Of a stretch of 64,000 nt of DNA, positions 46,178-55,124 are shown in pieces (the first letter of the stretch is position 1; each line of letters begins with the position of its first letter). The stretch is from Amycolatopsis alba DSM 44262 (GTDB taxonomy: Bacteria; Actinomycetota; Actinomycetes; Mycobacteriales; Pseudonocardiaceae): positions 1,637,021 through 1,701,020 of the forward strand of contig NZ_KB913032.1 of assembly GCF_000384215.1 (NCBI RefSeq), read 5' to 3'. The position numbers were made by a program, and so were the translations under genes. The notes beneath the pieces were generated by a model. The model was not told the origin of the DNA and made no database searches. It saw nothing but the letters and a program-made list of their open reading frames with translations.

Positions 46178-46618
46178 TCACGCCTCCCTCTTCGGGCCGC
46201 CCCGTCCGGATTCCCTGCGGGCGATCGCGTCGATCATGTCGCTGATGGTGTCGAGTCCGTCGGGGGAAAGTGTTACGGCCCGCAGCGCGACATCGCGGAC
46301 ACCGGCGTCACGGAGAGCGCCGAGCAGCGCGAGCTCCTCGGCGATCTTGGCACTCTGCACGTCGTCGAAGAAATACGCCGGCGAGACGCCGAAGAACTGG
46401 GCGAGCGCCTCGAGGTGGCGTTTCGTGGGGTTGTCGCGGCGACCGGTGCGCAACTGCCACAGGTACGTCGTCGAGAAACTCTCGCCGGTGGCCTCTCGGC
46501 AGGCCTTGGCGACCTCCTCGTGGCTGTACGGTTCACGATCGGGTCTCAGCACGATCTGGAACAGCTTGTCGATCTTTTCGGCGAGCGTCGTCTTGCCGGG
46601 CTCGGTCGCGGCCACCAT
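46178..46618 (-). CDS. XRE-family HTH regulator
   Basis: A 146-residue protein with an XRE-type HTH at about residues 30-80 (YSHEEVAKACREATGESFSTT, LRTGRRDNPTKRHLEALAQFF) and a helical C-terminal part (AEELALLGALRDAGVRDVALRA). Start is ATG behind TAGGGAGTGGG. It is the first gene of the XRE/ImmA-IrrE/DUF6545 trio and the probable substrate of the metalloprotease. Confidence 0.85.
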   Translation of the reverse strand: MVAATEPGKTTLAEKIDKLFQIVLRPDREPYSHEEVAKACREATGESFSTTYLWQLRTGRRDNPTKRHLEALAQFFGVSPAYFFDDVQSAKIAEELALLGALRDAGVRDVALRAVTLSPDGLDTISDMIDAIARRESGRGGPKREA

Positions 46619-46686
46619 CCCACTCCCTACATGTCATGCCCGTTCATGCTAGTTGACGCGGTACCCGCATTCATACACGACAGTTT

Positions 46687-47547
46687 TCACCTCACGCGAG
46701 GGCGTGGCTGGCATCGCGGGCACGAGAACGACGAACGGTTCATGAAGGGGTCACGCCGGATCGCCGTCCCGCACCGGCCGCAGGGCAGGCCTTCCTGACC
46801 GTACGCGTCGAGGGAACGGTCGAAATAGCCGGATTGACCGTTGATGTTGACGTAAAGCGCGTCGAACGACGTCCCGCCCGCGACGAGCGCGGCGGCCATG
46901 ACCTCACTGGCGGCGGTGAGCACCGTGCGCCCGTGCGCCGCGGTGAGCCTGTCGGTCGGGCGAGCCCAGTGGAGCTTGGACCGCCAGAGAGCCTCGTCGG
47001 CGTAGATGTTGCCGATGCCGGAGACGAGAGTCTGGTCGAGCAAGGCGCGTTTGATCTCGGTCCGCCTCGACCGCAGCGCGCGGACGGCCTGATCGAGATC
47101 GAAGCGCGGGTCCATCGGGTCGCGGGCGATATGCGCGATGGTGCCCGGCAAGGCTGTCCCGTCGACCTCGGTGAGTTCCGCGAGCGCGAGCCCGCCGAAG
47201 GTCCTCTGGTCGACGAAGCGCAGTTCGGGCCCGTTGTCGGCGAAGCGGAACCTCACGCGAAGGTGCTTCTCGTCGGGCGCGTCGTCGGGCTGGACGAGCA
47301 TCTGGCCGCTCATGCCGAGGTGCGCGAGCATGGCCTGGCCGTCGGAGAGTTCCAGCCACAGATACTTGCCGCGGCGCCGGGCGGCGACGATCTTGGTGCC
47401 GGAGAGCCGTCCGGTGAAATCCTCGGCGCCGAGTTCGTGACGGCGGATCGCGCGGGCGTGCAGGACTTCGACGTCGGTGATCGTCCGGCCGGCGACATGC
47501 GCCTCGAGCCCGGCGCGGACCACCTCGACCTCGGGGAGTTCGGGCAT
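46687..47547 (-). CDS. mutM: Formamidopyrimidine-DNA glycosylase
   Basis: A 286-residue bifunctional glycosylase/AP lyase. The N-terminal P2-E3 (MPELPEVE) is the catalytic start, the H2TH region contains [17 protein letters not shown], and the C-terminal zinc finger is [24 protein letters not shown], with the DNA-binding arginine. It removes 8-oxoguanine. In related genomes it lies next to rnc; here a PL6 lyase gene separates them. Confidence 0.94.
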   Translation of the reverse strand: MPELPEVEVVRAGLEAHVAGRTITDVEVLHARAIRRHELGAEDFTGRLSGTKIVAARRRGKYLWLELSDGQAMLAHLGMSGQMLVQPDDAPDEKHLRVRFRFADNGPELRFVDQRTFGGLALAELTEVDGTALPGTIAHIARDPMDPRFDLDQAVRALRSRRTEIKRALLDQTLVSGIGNIYADEALWRSKLHWARPTDRLTAAHGRTVLTAASEVMAAALVAGGTSFDALYVNINGQSGYFDRSLDAYGQEGLPCGRCGTAIRRDPFMNRSSFSCPRCQPRPRVR

Positions 47548-47614
47548 GCCGTCGATTCTCCCACTGGGCGGCGGACAGCCTCGTGAGTGGTGAGGACGGT
47601 TCCAACCGAGACCG

Positions 47615-47663
47615 CGACGGTGAAGGAATCAGGACACTGAACGTCCCGATTCCTTCACCGTCG
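47615..47663. terminator. Type B palindrome, second copy
   Basis: Arms 47615-47635 and 47643-47663 (CGACGGTGAAGGAATCAGGAC), 20 of 21 bases paired, 7-base loop. Near identical to 9041-9087. It lies downstream of the PL6 gene. Confidence 0.72.
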
Positions 47664-47694
47664 ACTCCGGCGCTCGCCTTTCATGCAGGTCAGG

Positions 47695-47724
47695 CGCAGG
47701 TAGGCAAATACGCGCGTACCTGCG
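47695..47724. repeat. Hairpin with the shared 14-base motif
   Basis: CGCAGGTA (47695-47702) and TACCTGCG (47717-47724) enclose GGTAGGCAAATACG (47699-47712), the complement of the motif at 8851-8864. It is 23 bases after the PL6 stop. Confidence 0.5.
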
Positions 47725-47746
47725 GTCAGTGAGGGGTGTGTGGGGA

Positions 47747-49099
47747 TCAGGGAGCGAGCGGCCCCACGTCCGCCTTCGTCAACGCTTTCCGCGTCCCACC
47801 GGCCAGCAACTCGTCGGCCCCGACGTCGAACTTCCCCGACCGCGCCTGCAGATCGATGTCGGTCCCCGCGAAGGGATAGGACCCGACGCCGGCGTCGATC
47901 GCCGGGCTTCCCGCGGACAGCCGGAAGCCCTGCGTCAGCTTGGGATCGACGGCCTCGTACCCGCTCGAAGGCATCCCGGCGGGCCCGCCCCAGGCGATGT
48001 TCCCCTCGTACTTCACCTCCGAACCGCCCGGCATGCTCACGAGCGTTCCCGTCCCCTGCAGGATGTTGTTCGCCAGCACGCAATCCTTGGGTTTGAAAGC
48101 ACCGCCGTCGCCGTGGATGCCGTCGGTGGTGCCGACCACGGTGTTGTACGCGACCACGACGCGGTCGGGCCGGTCGTGGAGCTTGCTGTCCGGTCCGCTG
48201 TCGGCCTCGTCGCCCGAGCCGAACACGATCCCGCGGTTCGCCGTGGAGTTCACGTAGTTGCCGACGATCTTGTGGTCGTTGCCGTGGAAGCGGATCCCGG
48301 ACTTGCCCAGCAGGATGTTCCCCTCGACCACGCTGCGATCCCCGTGGCGCAGCACGATGAACCCGCGGCTGTCGCGGATCGTGTTGTACCGGACGACGTT
48401 GTCCGAAGACTTCACGGAAATCGCTTCGGAGTCCCCGTCAGCCTTCTCGAACAGGTTGTACTCGACGATCCCGCCTGCCGGGTACTTCTGGTGGTTGCTC
48501 AGCCCGAACCGGATCGACTCGCCGCCGTTCGACCCGGTGAACTGGTGGTTGAAGAAGTAGTTGTGGTGCACGCGGACGCGCTTCGCCATGTCGTCCGACC
48601 GCCCGAGCACCTGGAGGAAGACGCCTTGGCTGGTGCGGTTCTGCAGCACGTTGTGGTCGAACTCGGCGTCGTCGCCGTTGAGCGTGACCCAGTTGCCGCC
48701 GCTGGTGAGCTGGACGTCGAGCCGGGTCAGCCGGTTGTGCGTGCTGCCGGCGGGCACGCTCAGCGAACCGCCGTGCCGCAGCTTGAAGCCGCGCAGGACG
48801 ACGTTCGACGCGTTCGAGGAGAACGAGAAGCCCGCGGATCCCTTGATCTCGGCCTTGCCGACGTTTTCCGCGGTGATCGTGATCGGCGCGCTCGCCGATC
48901 CGGACCGTTTGATCGAGATCGCCGAGCTCGCCGAGTAGCTTCCGTCGGCCAGCCGGATCTCATCGCCCGGCTGGGCCTTGTCGATCGCGGACTGCAACGC
49001 GCCGAGCGACGTCACTCGCACGACTTGAGCGGCCGAAGCCGTGGCAGGACCTGCCGTCAGTGCCAGCGCGGTCGCTGTGACAAGGCAGAAAAGACGCAT
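47747..49099 (-). CDS. Secreted PL6-family polysaccharide lyase (chondroitinase B/alginate lyase-like)
   Basis: A 450-residue secreted protein. The signal peptide MRLFCLVTATALALTAGPATASA is followed by a right-handed beta-helix. The catalytic region EAISVKSSDNVVRYN (Lys base) and GFIVLRHGD (Arg) matches chondroitinase B-type PL6 enzymes, with the acidic residues near it as calcium ligands. Substrate could be alginate, chondroitin or a host polysaccharide. It sits between mutM and rnc, with its own terminator elements, and looks like an insertion into this conserved block. Confidence 0.85.
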   Translation of the reverse strand: MRLFCLVTATALALTAGPATASAAQVVRVTSLGALQSAIDKAQPGDEIRLADGSYSASSAISIKRSGSASAPITITAENVGKAEIKGSAGFSFSSNASNVVLRGFKLRHGGSLSVPAGSTHNRLTRLDVQLTSGGNWVTLNGDDAEFDHNVLQNRTSQGVFLQVLGRSDDMAKRVRVHHNYFFNHQFTGSNGGESIRFGLSNHQKYPAGGIVEYNLFEKADGDSEAISVKSSDNVVRYNTIRDSRGFIVLRHGDRSVVEGNILLGKSGIRFHGNDHKIVGNYVNSTANRGIVFGSGDEADSGPDSKLHDRPDRVVVAYNTVVGTTDGIHGDGGAFKPKDCVLANNILQGTGTLVSMPGGSEVKYEGNIAWGGPAGMPSSGYEAVDPKLTQGFRLSAGSPAIDAGVGSYPFAGTDIDLQARSGKFDVGADELLAGGTRKALTKADVGPLAP

Positions 49100-49188
49100 C
49101 CGCCGACCTCTCGATAGGCGACCGGGAAGGTCGCATCAGTGGCGGCGGACTGCGTTGAGGTTACTGATTCACCGACTGAGACGTCAAC

Positions 49189-49212
49189 GAGTCGTCCCGC
49201 TGAGGAGGACTC
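49189..49212. terminator. Hairpin at the rnc stop
   Basis: GAGTCGTCC (49189-49197) and GGAGGACTC (49204-49212), one mismatch, spanning the rnc stop. It probably ends the sepIVA-DUF177-rpmF-rnc transcript. Confidence 0.4.
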
Positions 49213-49957
49213 AGGTCGTCTTCGGCGGCTGCTCGATGTCGAGTTCGGCCGAAAGCTGGCGCCAGGCCGTCTCGGCGGCCTTCTGCTCGGCTTCCTTCTT
49301 GGTCGTCCCCGAGCCGTAGCCGAGTTCGCGACCGCCGACGAGGACGGTGGCGCTGAACTCCTTGCGGTGGTCGGGACCGGTGTCCTCGACCTTGTACTCG
49401 GGCACACCGAGCCCTGCCGACGCGGTCAGCTCCTGGAGACTGGTCTTCCAGTCCAGGCCGGCACCGCGCAGCGGCGCTTCGGCGAGCAGGCCGTCGAACA
49501 GGTGGTGCACGAGCTGGCGCGCGATCTCGATGCCGTGCTGCTGGTACGCGGCGCCGATGACGGCTTCGAGCCCGTCGGCGAGGATACTCGCCTTGTCCCG
49601 GCCGCCGGTGAGCTCTTCGCCCTTGCCCAGCAGCAGATGCGTACCCAGCCCGCCCTCACCGAGGCCGCGCGCGACCCGCGCCAGCGCGTGCATGTTGACC
49701 ACGCTGGCACGAAGCTTCGCGAGCTGACCTTCGGCCAGGTCGGGATGCGTGTTGTAGAGGTGGTCGGTGACGACCAGACCCAGCACCGCGTCCCCGAGGA
49801 ACTCCAGACGCTCGTTCGGCGGCAACCCACCGTTCTCATAGGCATAAGAACGGTGGGTCAGCGACAGCGTCAGCAGCTCGGGTTCGATGGTGATCCCGAG
49901 CGCTTCGAGCAGTGGTGCGGGGTCAGCGGGCGGTCCACCGGCCGATTTGCCCCCCAT
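49211..49957 (-). CDS. rnc: Ribonuclease III
   Basis: A 248-residue RNase III. The catalytic signature [16 protein letters not shown] is near residue 45, and the double-stranded RNA-binding domain is at the C-terminus ([39 protein letters not shown]). The frame stays open upstream through rpmF, but the ATG at 49957, 16 bases after rpmF, gives the normal length. It processes rRNA and mRNA. Confidence 0.93.
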   Translation of the reverse strand: MGGKSAGGPPADPAPLLEALGITIEPELLTLSLTHRSYAYENGGLPPNERLEFLGDAVLGLVVTDHLYNTHPDLAEGQLAKLRASVVNMHALARVARGLGEGGLGTHLLLGKGEELTGGRDKASILADGLEAVIGAAYQQHGIEIARQLVHHLFDGLLAEAPLRGAGLDWKTSLQELTASAGLGVPEYKVEDTGPDHRKEFSATVLVGGRELGYGSGTTKKEAEQKAAETAWRQLSAELDIEQPPKTT

Positions 49958-49973
49958 GTCGGTCAGCTGCCGA

Positions 49974-50156
49974 TCAGGCGGGCTCGACGACCTGGCGACC
50001 GTTGTGCTGGCCGCAGGCCGGGCACGCGATGTGCTGGAGCTTCGGCTGCTTGCAGGCGCGGTTGGAGCAGGGCACCAGCTGAACCGGAGCCGCCTTCCAC
50101 TGGCTGCGGCGCGCGCGGGTGTTGGATCGCGACATCTTCCGCTTCGGGACGGCCAC
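49974..50156 (-). CDS. rpmF: 50S ribosomal protein L32
   Basis: A 60-residue L32 with the N-terminal [20 protein letters not shown] and a zinc ribbon with four cysteines (CSNRAC, CPACG). The first pair is spaced C-x4-C, longer than the common C-x2-C. Start GTG has AAGGAGAT six bases before it. It lies between DUF177 and rnc, the usual order. Confidence 0.95.
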   Translation of the reverse strand: MAVPKRKMSRSNTRARRSQWKAAPVQLVPCSNRACKQPKLQHIACPACGQHNGRQVVEPA

Positions 50157-50228
50157 GAGTAGATCTCCTTCAGACGGTCTGCCCGCGGTCGCGAGCGAAC
50201 TTGCTTCTCCGGAACGAGCTGGTGCTCG

Positions 50229-50846
50229 TCAGGCTTGCTTTCCGGGGCCATCAGCCTGGTCATCTGCCGTTTCGTCGCCGAAACGCTTCACCAGCGTGGC
50301 CCACCGAGGGTCTATCTTCTCATGCCCGTGCCCAGGCTCGAGATCGGCCCACTTGACACCGCATTCGATGCACAGTCCCTGGCAGTCTTCGGTGCACAGC
50401 GGGGCCAGCGGCAGCGCGAGCACCACCGCGTCGCGGACCGTCGGCTCGAGGTCGATCCGGTCGTCCACCAGGCGGGGGATCTCGTCCTCGTCGGTGGTCT
50501 CCTCGGTCGAGGAGCCGGGATAGGCGAAGAGCTCGGTCAGGTCGACCTCGACGTCCACGGTGATCGGGTCGAGGCACCGCGAGCAGTGCCCCGTCGCGAC
50601 GGCCGACGCCGTGCCGGTGACGAGCACGCCTTCGACGACGGATTCGAGCATCAGGTCGAGTTCGAGGCTGGAGCCGGCGTCGATGGTGATGACGTCGGGC
50701 ACACCGAGCGCGGTCTCGACGGGAATGGCGCGTTGGACGGCCTTGCTCAGGCCGGCGTGACGGCCGAGTTCACGGGTGTCGAGCACCCACGGGTTCCGGT
50801 CGTCCAGTTGCGCAGGCCTGGCCTGCGGCGACTTGTTCTCAGACAT
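50229..50846 (-). CDS. DUF177/YceD-family protein
   Basis: A 205-residue YceD-like protein with cysteine motifs [10 protein letters not shown] and [13 protein letters not shown] that may bind a metal. It is normally encoded just before rpmF and is linked to 23S rRNA maturation in other bacteria. The conserved order sepIVA-DUF177-rpmF-rnc is kept. The acidic C-terminal tail is variable in the family. Confidence 0.9.
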   Translation of the reverse strand: MSENKSPQARPAQLDDRNPWVLDTRELGRHAGLSKAVQRAIPVETALGVPDVITIDAGSSLELDLMLESVVEGVLVTGTASAVATGHCSRCLDPITVDVEVDLTELFAYPGSSTEETTDEDEIPRLVDDRIDLEPTVRDAVVLALPLAPLCTEDCQGLCIECGVKWADLEPGHGHEKIDPRWATLVKRFGDETADDQADGPGKQA

Positions 50847-50897
50847 CGGTGATCAGGGTACGCAGGTGCCGCCACCTCTTTACCGGCACGGTCCCCG

Positions 50898-51623
50898 TCA
50901 AGCCTGGTAGTCGTACAGCGACGTCCGGCTGTTGCCCGGCAGGTTGACCGGGGACCGCAGGTGGTTGCGCCCGGAGTCGACCGTCCGCAGCGTGGTCGCC
51001 AGCAGCTCGGAGAACTCGGCGAGCTTGCCGTCGACGTAGGCGTCGCAGTCGGTGCGCTGCTTGTCGGCCTCGACGTGCGCCTCGTCGACGATGCGCGCCG
51101 CTTCGCCGTGCGCGGCCTGCACGACCTCGGTCTGCGCGACGAGCCGGGCCTGTTCGGCGCGGCCGTCCTCGATGGCGCGATCGTAGGCGTCGCGGCCTGC
51201 CTGGATCATGCGCTCCGACTCGGCCCGCGAGCGGTCGGTGAGGTTCTGGAACTCGGCCTGCCCGGCGGCGACCATGCGCTCGGCCTCGCCGTGCGCGTCG
51301 CCCATCATCTGCTCGGCGCGGGCGCGGGCGTCGGCGAGGATGCGCTCGGCCTCCGCCTGCGCGTCGGCGACCGTGCGGTCGGCCTCGGTGTTCGCCGTGG
51401 TGACCGTCTCCGCCGCTTCGGTGCGGGCGGTCTGGATCAGCTGATCACGTTTGTCGAGGACGTCCTGCGCGTCGTCCACTTCACCCGGAAGGGCGTCGCG
51501 GATGTCGTCGAGCAGCTCGAGGGTGTCCCCGCGCGGTACGACGCAACTGGAGGTCATCGGCACGCCGCGGGCTTCCTCCACGATGGTGACGAGCTCGTCG
51601 AGCGCCTCGAAAACCCGGTACAC
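50898..51623 (-). CDS. sepIVA: DivIVA-like septal coiled-coil protein (SepIVA/Rv2927c-like)
   Basis: A 241-residue coiled-coil protein. The N-terminal YRVFEALDELVTIVEEARGVP and SSCVVPRGDTLELLDDIRDAL match mycobacterial Rv2927c/SepIVA, and residues about 70-190 are Ala/Glu-rich heptads. It is needed for septum and cell-wall organisation in mycobacteria. The frame has an earlier GTG (51629), but the GTG at 51623 is placed correctly behind GGGAG and matches the MYRVFEAL start. Confidence 0.88.
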   Translation of the reverse strand: MYRVFEALDELVTIVEEARGVPMTSSCVVPRGDTLELLDDIRDALPGEVDDAQDVLDKRDQLIQTARTEAAETVTTANTEADRTVADAQAEAERILADARARAEQMMGDAHGEAERMVAAGQAEFQNLTDRSRAESERMIQAGRDAYDRAIEDGRAEQARLVAQTEVVQAAHGEAARIVDEAHVEADKQRTDCDAYVDGKLAEFSELLATTLRTVDSGRNHLRSPVNLPGNSRTSLYDYQA

Positions 51624-51698
51624 GGCCACTCCCTACCTACAGCGATCCCCACATTCCCTGAACTCAGTTTGCCCTCATCGCCGCCGTAAGGGGTGAAA

Positions 51699-51737
51699 GC
51701 GCGCGGTACCGGGCGTGTCCCGCCCGATACCGCGCGC
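51699..51737. terminator. Hairpin after the anti-sigma gene
   Basis: GCGCGCGGTACCGGGCG (51699-51715) and its near complement (51721-51737), one mismatch and a 5-base loop. It lies six bases after the stop of the gene at 51743. Confidence 0.7.
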
Positions 51738-51742
51738 CATGA

Positions 51743-52531
51743 TCACCGAAGGGTCAGCTCCGGATCCAGGACGAGCGCCAGCAACTGCTGGTCGGTCAGC
51801 GACGGAGTGCCGCGGACGCGCAGCGCGCCGATGTCCGTCACGGCGACCGCGGTGCCGTCGGCCTGGAACGCGATCGCGTCGCGGCCGACGACCGATTCGA
51901 CGGTCGTTCCCTTCAGATCCGGGCCTGCCAGGCCTTTCTCCTCGATCAAGACTCGCGCCCCGCCCGGCTGCGGCAGCACCTCGCACCGCAGGGGTTTCCC
52001 GTCCGGCAACGTGACCTTGACCTCGGGGCAGGCGGTCCGATGGGAATATCCGTTCTTGGTGGAGACCACACCGCTGAGCGTCACGTTGAACCCTCGTTCC
52101 TTCTTCGAGGTGTCCCGGTAACGCACGCTCGCGGTCATCAGGTCCCACTGGTCCGGGTAGTCCTGCTGGAACTCGCCGACCGTGAGCTCGGTCGCGCCGG
52201 GCAGAAGAGCCGTGACCACCTTCTTCAGATGTTCGAGATTGCGGGTCTTCTGCGCCGTCAGGTCCATGCGCGGCGTGTTCTCGTCCGGCCGGATCTGGGG
52301 CGGGAGCACCGAAGTGGCCGGGGCGGCGGGCGAGACCGGCGCCGGACCCTCCCCCGGCGCCACGAACACCATCGCCGCCGCGATCACCGCCAGCGTCGCC
52401 ACCCCCGTCGAAACGACCGCCCGCCGGTTTCGCGCCTTCTTCGCCGCCGCCCCGGCGACCTCGTCCGGATCGAAGCCGAGCGGGGGCTCGGCCAGCTTGA
52501 TCCCGCGCAGCCTGTTCTCGAGTTCGTCCAT
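51743..52531 (-). CDS. Sigma-factor-linked membrane protein (CU044_5270-like)
   Basis: A 262-residue protein: a short cytoplasmic part (DELENRLRGIKLAEPPLGFDPDEVA), one membrane segment (about 38-58) and an extracytoplasmic domain of about 195 residues. Its ATG overlaps the sigma-factor stop (TGATG). It resembles proteins co-encoded with SigE-family sigma factors and may act as the anti-sigma factor or sensor; it lacks the zinc HxxxCxxC motif of classical anti-sigmas. The upstream open frame is a shadow of the sigma gene. Confidence 0.78.
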   Translation of the reverse strand: MDELENRLRGIKLAEPPLGFDPDEVAGAAAKKARNRRAVVSTGVATLAVIAAAMVFVAPGEGPAPVSPAAPATSVLPPQIRPDENTPRMDLTAQKTRNLEHLKKVVTALLPGATELTVGEFQQDYPDQWDLMTASVRYRDTSKKERGFNVTLSGVVSTKNGYSHRTACPEVKVTLPDGKPLRCEVLPQPGGARVLIEEKGLAGPDLKGTTVESVVGRDAIAFQADGTAVAVTDIGALRVRGTPSLTDQQLLALVLDPELTLR

Positions 52532-53046
52532 CACACGCTCCTCCCGGAGACAGCCTCGTCGTGCTGTCTCTGCAGGGCCGCGCGGAGGACGTCGAGTCCC
52601 CGCGCGGCCTGGCTCCTGACCGTCCCTTCCGAACAGCGCAGCGCGACGGCGACCTCCGCGACCGGGAGATCGGCGCAATAGCGCAGCACGACGACGGCGC
52701 GCTGTTTCGGCGGAACTTCGGCGAGGGCGCGAAGCAGCGAATCCGAAATACCGGTGTTCGCCGGGGCCACGGGCTCTTCGGGGAAGACGCCGTCGCGGTT
52801 CTCTCTGCTCCGCCACGGTCGCCGCCGCTCATCGAGCCAGCAGCGCATCAGGATCTGCCTCGTGTAGTTGTCGACGGGGCCTTTCCGGCGGACCTTCGGC
52901 CAGACCCGGTAAAGGCGTATCAGCGCGGTTTGGACCAGATCCTCCGCGAGATGCCAGTCGCCGCAGAGCAAGTACGCCGTCCGCCGCAGCGGCAGCGCTT
53001 TGTCTCTGGCGAACTCCCTGAAACTCGCATCGTCCCCAGACCGCAT
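52531..53046 (-). CDS. SigE-family ECF RNA polymerase sigma factor
   Basis: A 171-residue ECF sigma factor. Region 2 is FREFARDKALPLRRTAYLLCG through AEDLVQTALIRLY, and region 4 is LAEVPPKQRAVVVLRYCADLPV through CSEGTVRSQAARGLDVLR. The ATG has GAGGAGG five bases upstream. It forms an operon with the membrane protein downstream. The signal is unknown. Confidence 0.88.
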   Translation of the reverse strand: MRSGDDASFREFARDKALPLRRTAYLLCGDWHLAEDLVQTALIRLYRVWPKVRRKGPVDNYTRQILMRCWLDERRRPWRSRENRDGVFPEEPVAPANTGISDSLLRALAEVPPKQRAVVVLRYCADLPVAEVAVALRCSEGTVRSQAARGLDVLRAALQRQHDEAVSGRSV

Positions 53047-53113
53047 CGTGCCTCCTCATCCGTGTTCCGGTGTATCTCACGGACGGGGAGGCACGAAACG
53101 TTGCACGGACGGC

Positions 53114-53803
53114 TCAGCCGTTGAGATTGACCAGCTTGAAGGTCACGTAGTGGTCGGGCGTGTAGAAGATCTCGCCGCCCTTGCCGGAGATCACGCGGTC
53201 GTTCGAGCCCACCGGGAACAGCTGGTAGTAGCCGGCGGCGCACGACGGCAGCACGCCTTCGCGGTTCTCGTAGACCGTGCCGGTCGCGCCGCCGCGGGCC
53301 TTGTCCACCACGGACTTCGCCGCGGAGGACAGCGTCGAGTAGCCGGTCTTCGCCAGCTTCGAGGTGTCACCGCAGGTCGGCGCCGGGGTGCCCTTGACGT
53401 CGATCACGGAGAAGGTCTTGTAGTGGTCGCCGGTGTAGAAGTACTCCCCGCCGGTCCCGGTGACGATGCGGCGCGTGCCGCGGTTCGACGAGCCAGGGGT
53501 CGGGACGGTGTACTCGTGGTAGTAGCCCGAAGCGCACTTCGGGAGGATGTTCTCCCGGTTCGAGAAGACCGTCCCGTCGTTGTCCGGGTACGGGTACGGC
53601 CCGCCCTTCTGGATGAGGTTGTACGTCGTCGTCGCCTCGGCGGGCAGCGACGGGAGCGACACGTGCTTGAACCCGGCGAGATCCCCGCAAGGGTTCTGCT
53701 GGATGGAGACGGGCGTCGCGGCCTGCGCGGCACCGACCCCGCCGAAGAACGTGACAAGCAGAACGAGCAGCGCGGCGGCGGCCCGCGATCGTTTGTTGGT
53801 CAT
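53114..53803 (-). CDS. Secreted protein with two tandem RNase Sa-type guanyl-specific ribonuclease domains
   Basis: A 229-residue secreted protein with a signal peptide (about 1-29). Domain 1 (about 38-135) matches RNase Sa closely, with GTVFSNRENILPK, YYHEYTV and GTRRI and GDHY segments: catalytic E97, R112 and H127 are present. Domain 2 (about 144-229) repeats the fold (GTVYENREGVLPSC, GYYQLFPV, TPDHY), but the catalytic Glu is Leu195 while R203 and H218 remain. Domain 1 should be an active guanyl RNase; domain 2 is probably inactive. No barstar-like inhibitor gene is adjacent. The start at 53803 lacks a clear ribosome site. Confidence 0.85.
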   Translation of the reverse strand: MTNKRSRAAAALLVLLVTFFGGVGAAQAATPVSIQQNPCGDLAGFKHVSLPSLPAEATTTYNLIQKGGPYPYPDNDGTVFSNRENILPKCASGYYHEYTVPTPGSSNRGTRRIVTGTGGEYFYTGDHYKTFSVIDVKGTPAPTCGDTSKLAKTGYSTLSSAAKSVVDKARGGATGTVYENREGVLPSCAAGYYQLFPVGSNDRVISGKGGEIFYTPDHYVTFKLVNLNG

Positions 53804-53902
53804 TTTCGGACCGTAACCCGATCGTGTGTTCGCCAGAAGGCGTCGAGATGAACTCTCCACCGCCGCTCACCGCTGACCGACCAACGGCTTCGGCCGTTCG
53901 GG

Positions 53903-54385
53903 TCAACCTCGTTCGGAGTACTTCTCCGCGAGACGCTTGAACACTACGGGGGGCACCAGGTGCTCGATGTCGCCACCGAGCGCGGAGATCTCCTTGACCA
54001 GCGAACTCGACACGAAACCGTACGCCGGGTTGTTCGCCATCAGCAGCGTTTCGAGCCCGGTCAGCTCGCGGTTCATCTGGGCCATCTGGAGCTCGTAGTC
54101 GAAGTCGCTGACCGACCGCAGGCCCTTCGCGACGGCGATGATGTCGTTCTCGCGGCAGTAGTCGACCAGGAGTCCTTGCCAGGAGTCGACGCGCACGTTC
54201 GGCAGCTTCGCGGTGATCTCGCGAAGGATGTCCATCCGCTCCTCGGTGGTGAACAGGCCCTTCTTGCTCTTGTTCACCCCCACCGCGACGACGACCTCGT
54301 CGAACAGCTTGGCCGCCCGCTCGATGATGTCGAGATGTCCATTGGTGGCCGGATCGTAGGAACCGGGACAGACCGCACGCCGCAT
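53903..54385 (-). CDS. coaD: Phosphopantetheine adenylyltransferase
   Basis: A 160-residue nucleotidyltransferase with the N-terminal PGSYDPATNGHLDIIERA containing the HxGH-type motif (TNGHLD) and the C-terminal YGFVSSSLVKEIS. It makes dephospho-CoA from phosphopantetheine. It follows rsmD by 62 bases, the common order. The ATG has no strong ribosome site. Confidence 0.95.
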   Translation of the reverse strand: MRRAVCPGSYDPATNGHLDIIERAAKLFDEVVVAVGVNKSKKGLFTTEERMDILREITAKLPNVRVDSWQGLLVDYCRENDIIAVAKGLRSVSDFDYELQMAQMNRELTGLETLLMANNPAYGFVSSSLVKEISALGGDIEHLVPPVVFKRLAEKYSERG

Positions 54386-54447
54386 GGCGCGGACGCTACC
54401 AAGGCCGAGGGCCCCTTGCGCGTCCTGCGCGCTTTCTCAGTGCTGCG

Positions 54448-55002
54448 TCACACCTGATATTCGGCCCAGTAGAGCGCGGTGTCGCCGTAGCGCTTCGTCC
54501 GCATCGGCTCGAAACCCGGCGGCCAGTCCGGCTCGCCGTCCCGCGCGGCTCGTTCGATCACCACCAGCGCACCGTCCGTGACCCACCGGCCCGCCGCGAG
54601 CGCGGCCATGACCTCCCCCAGGCGGGTGGAATCCACCGCGTACGGCGGATCGGCGAGGACGATGTCGAACGTTTCCGGCGCCGGAGCGGCCACGACGGAC
54701 TCGACGGCCCCGGCCCGGACAGTGCCGCCGAGCCCGAGCGCGGCGACGTTGCCCTTGAGCACTTCGACCGCGCGCCGGTCCGACTCGACGAACAGCGCGC
54801 CCGACGCACCGCGGGACAACGCCTCCAAACCGAGCGCGCCCGAACCGGCGTAGAGATCGAGGACCTGGGTCCCCTGCAGCTCGCCGGCGACCTCCAGCGC
54901 GTTGAAGAGCGCTTCGCGCACCCGTTCCGACGTGGGCCGCGTGCCCTTCGGAGGGACCTTCAACCGCCTGCCGCCCGCGGTCCCCGCCACGATCCTGGTC
55001 AT
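54448..55002 (-). CDS. rsmD: 16S rRNA (guanine(966)-N(2))-methyltransferase
   Basis: A 184-residue SAM methyltransferase with VLDLYAGSGALGLEALSRG, the N6/N2-methylase motif LADPPY and the N-terminal RIVAGTAGGRRLK. A TTG start six codons upstream exists, but ATG 55002 gives the conserved start. It modifies G966 of 16S rRNA and precedes coaD. Confidence 0.93.
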   Translation of the reverse strand: MTRIVAGTAGGRRLKVPPKGTRPTSERVREALFNALEVAGELQGTQVLDLYAGSGALGLEALSRGASGALFVESDRRAVEVLKGNVAALGLGGTVRAGAVESVVAAPAPETFDIVLADPPYAVDSTRLGEVMAALAAGRWVTDGALVVIERAARDGEPDWPPGFEPMRTKRYGDTALYWAEYQV

Positions 55003-55124
55003 TGCAGCATCGTGCCTCAACGGCTTCCACCGTGACGTTGGCCGGGACTTGGTGAAGCCGCCGCCCAGCTCGCGTAGAGTCGTCCTTCGCCCTCGGAGGC
55101 GATAGAAGCGTTTAGGAGCGTTGC

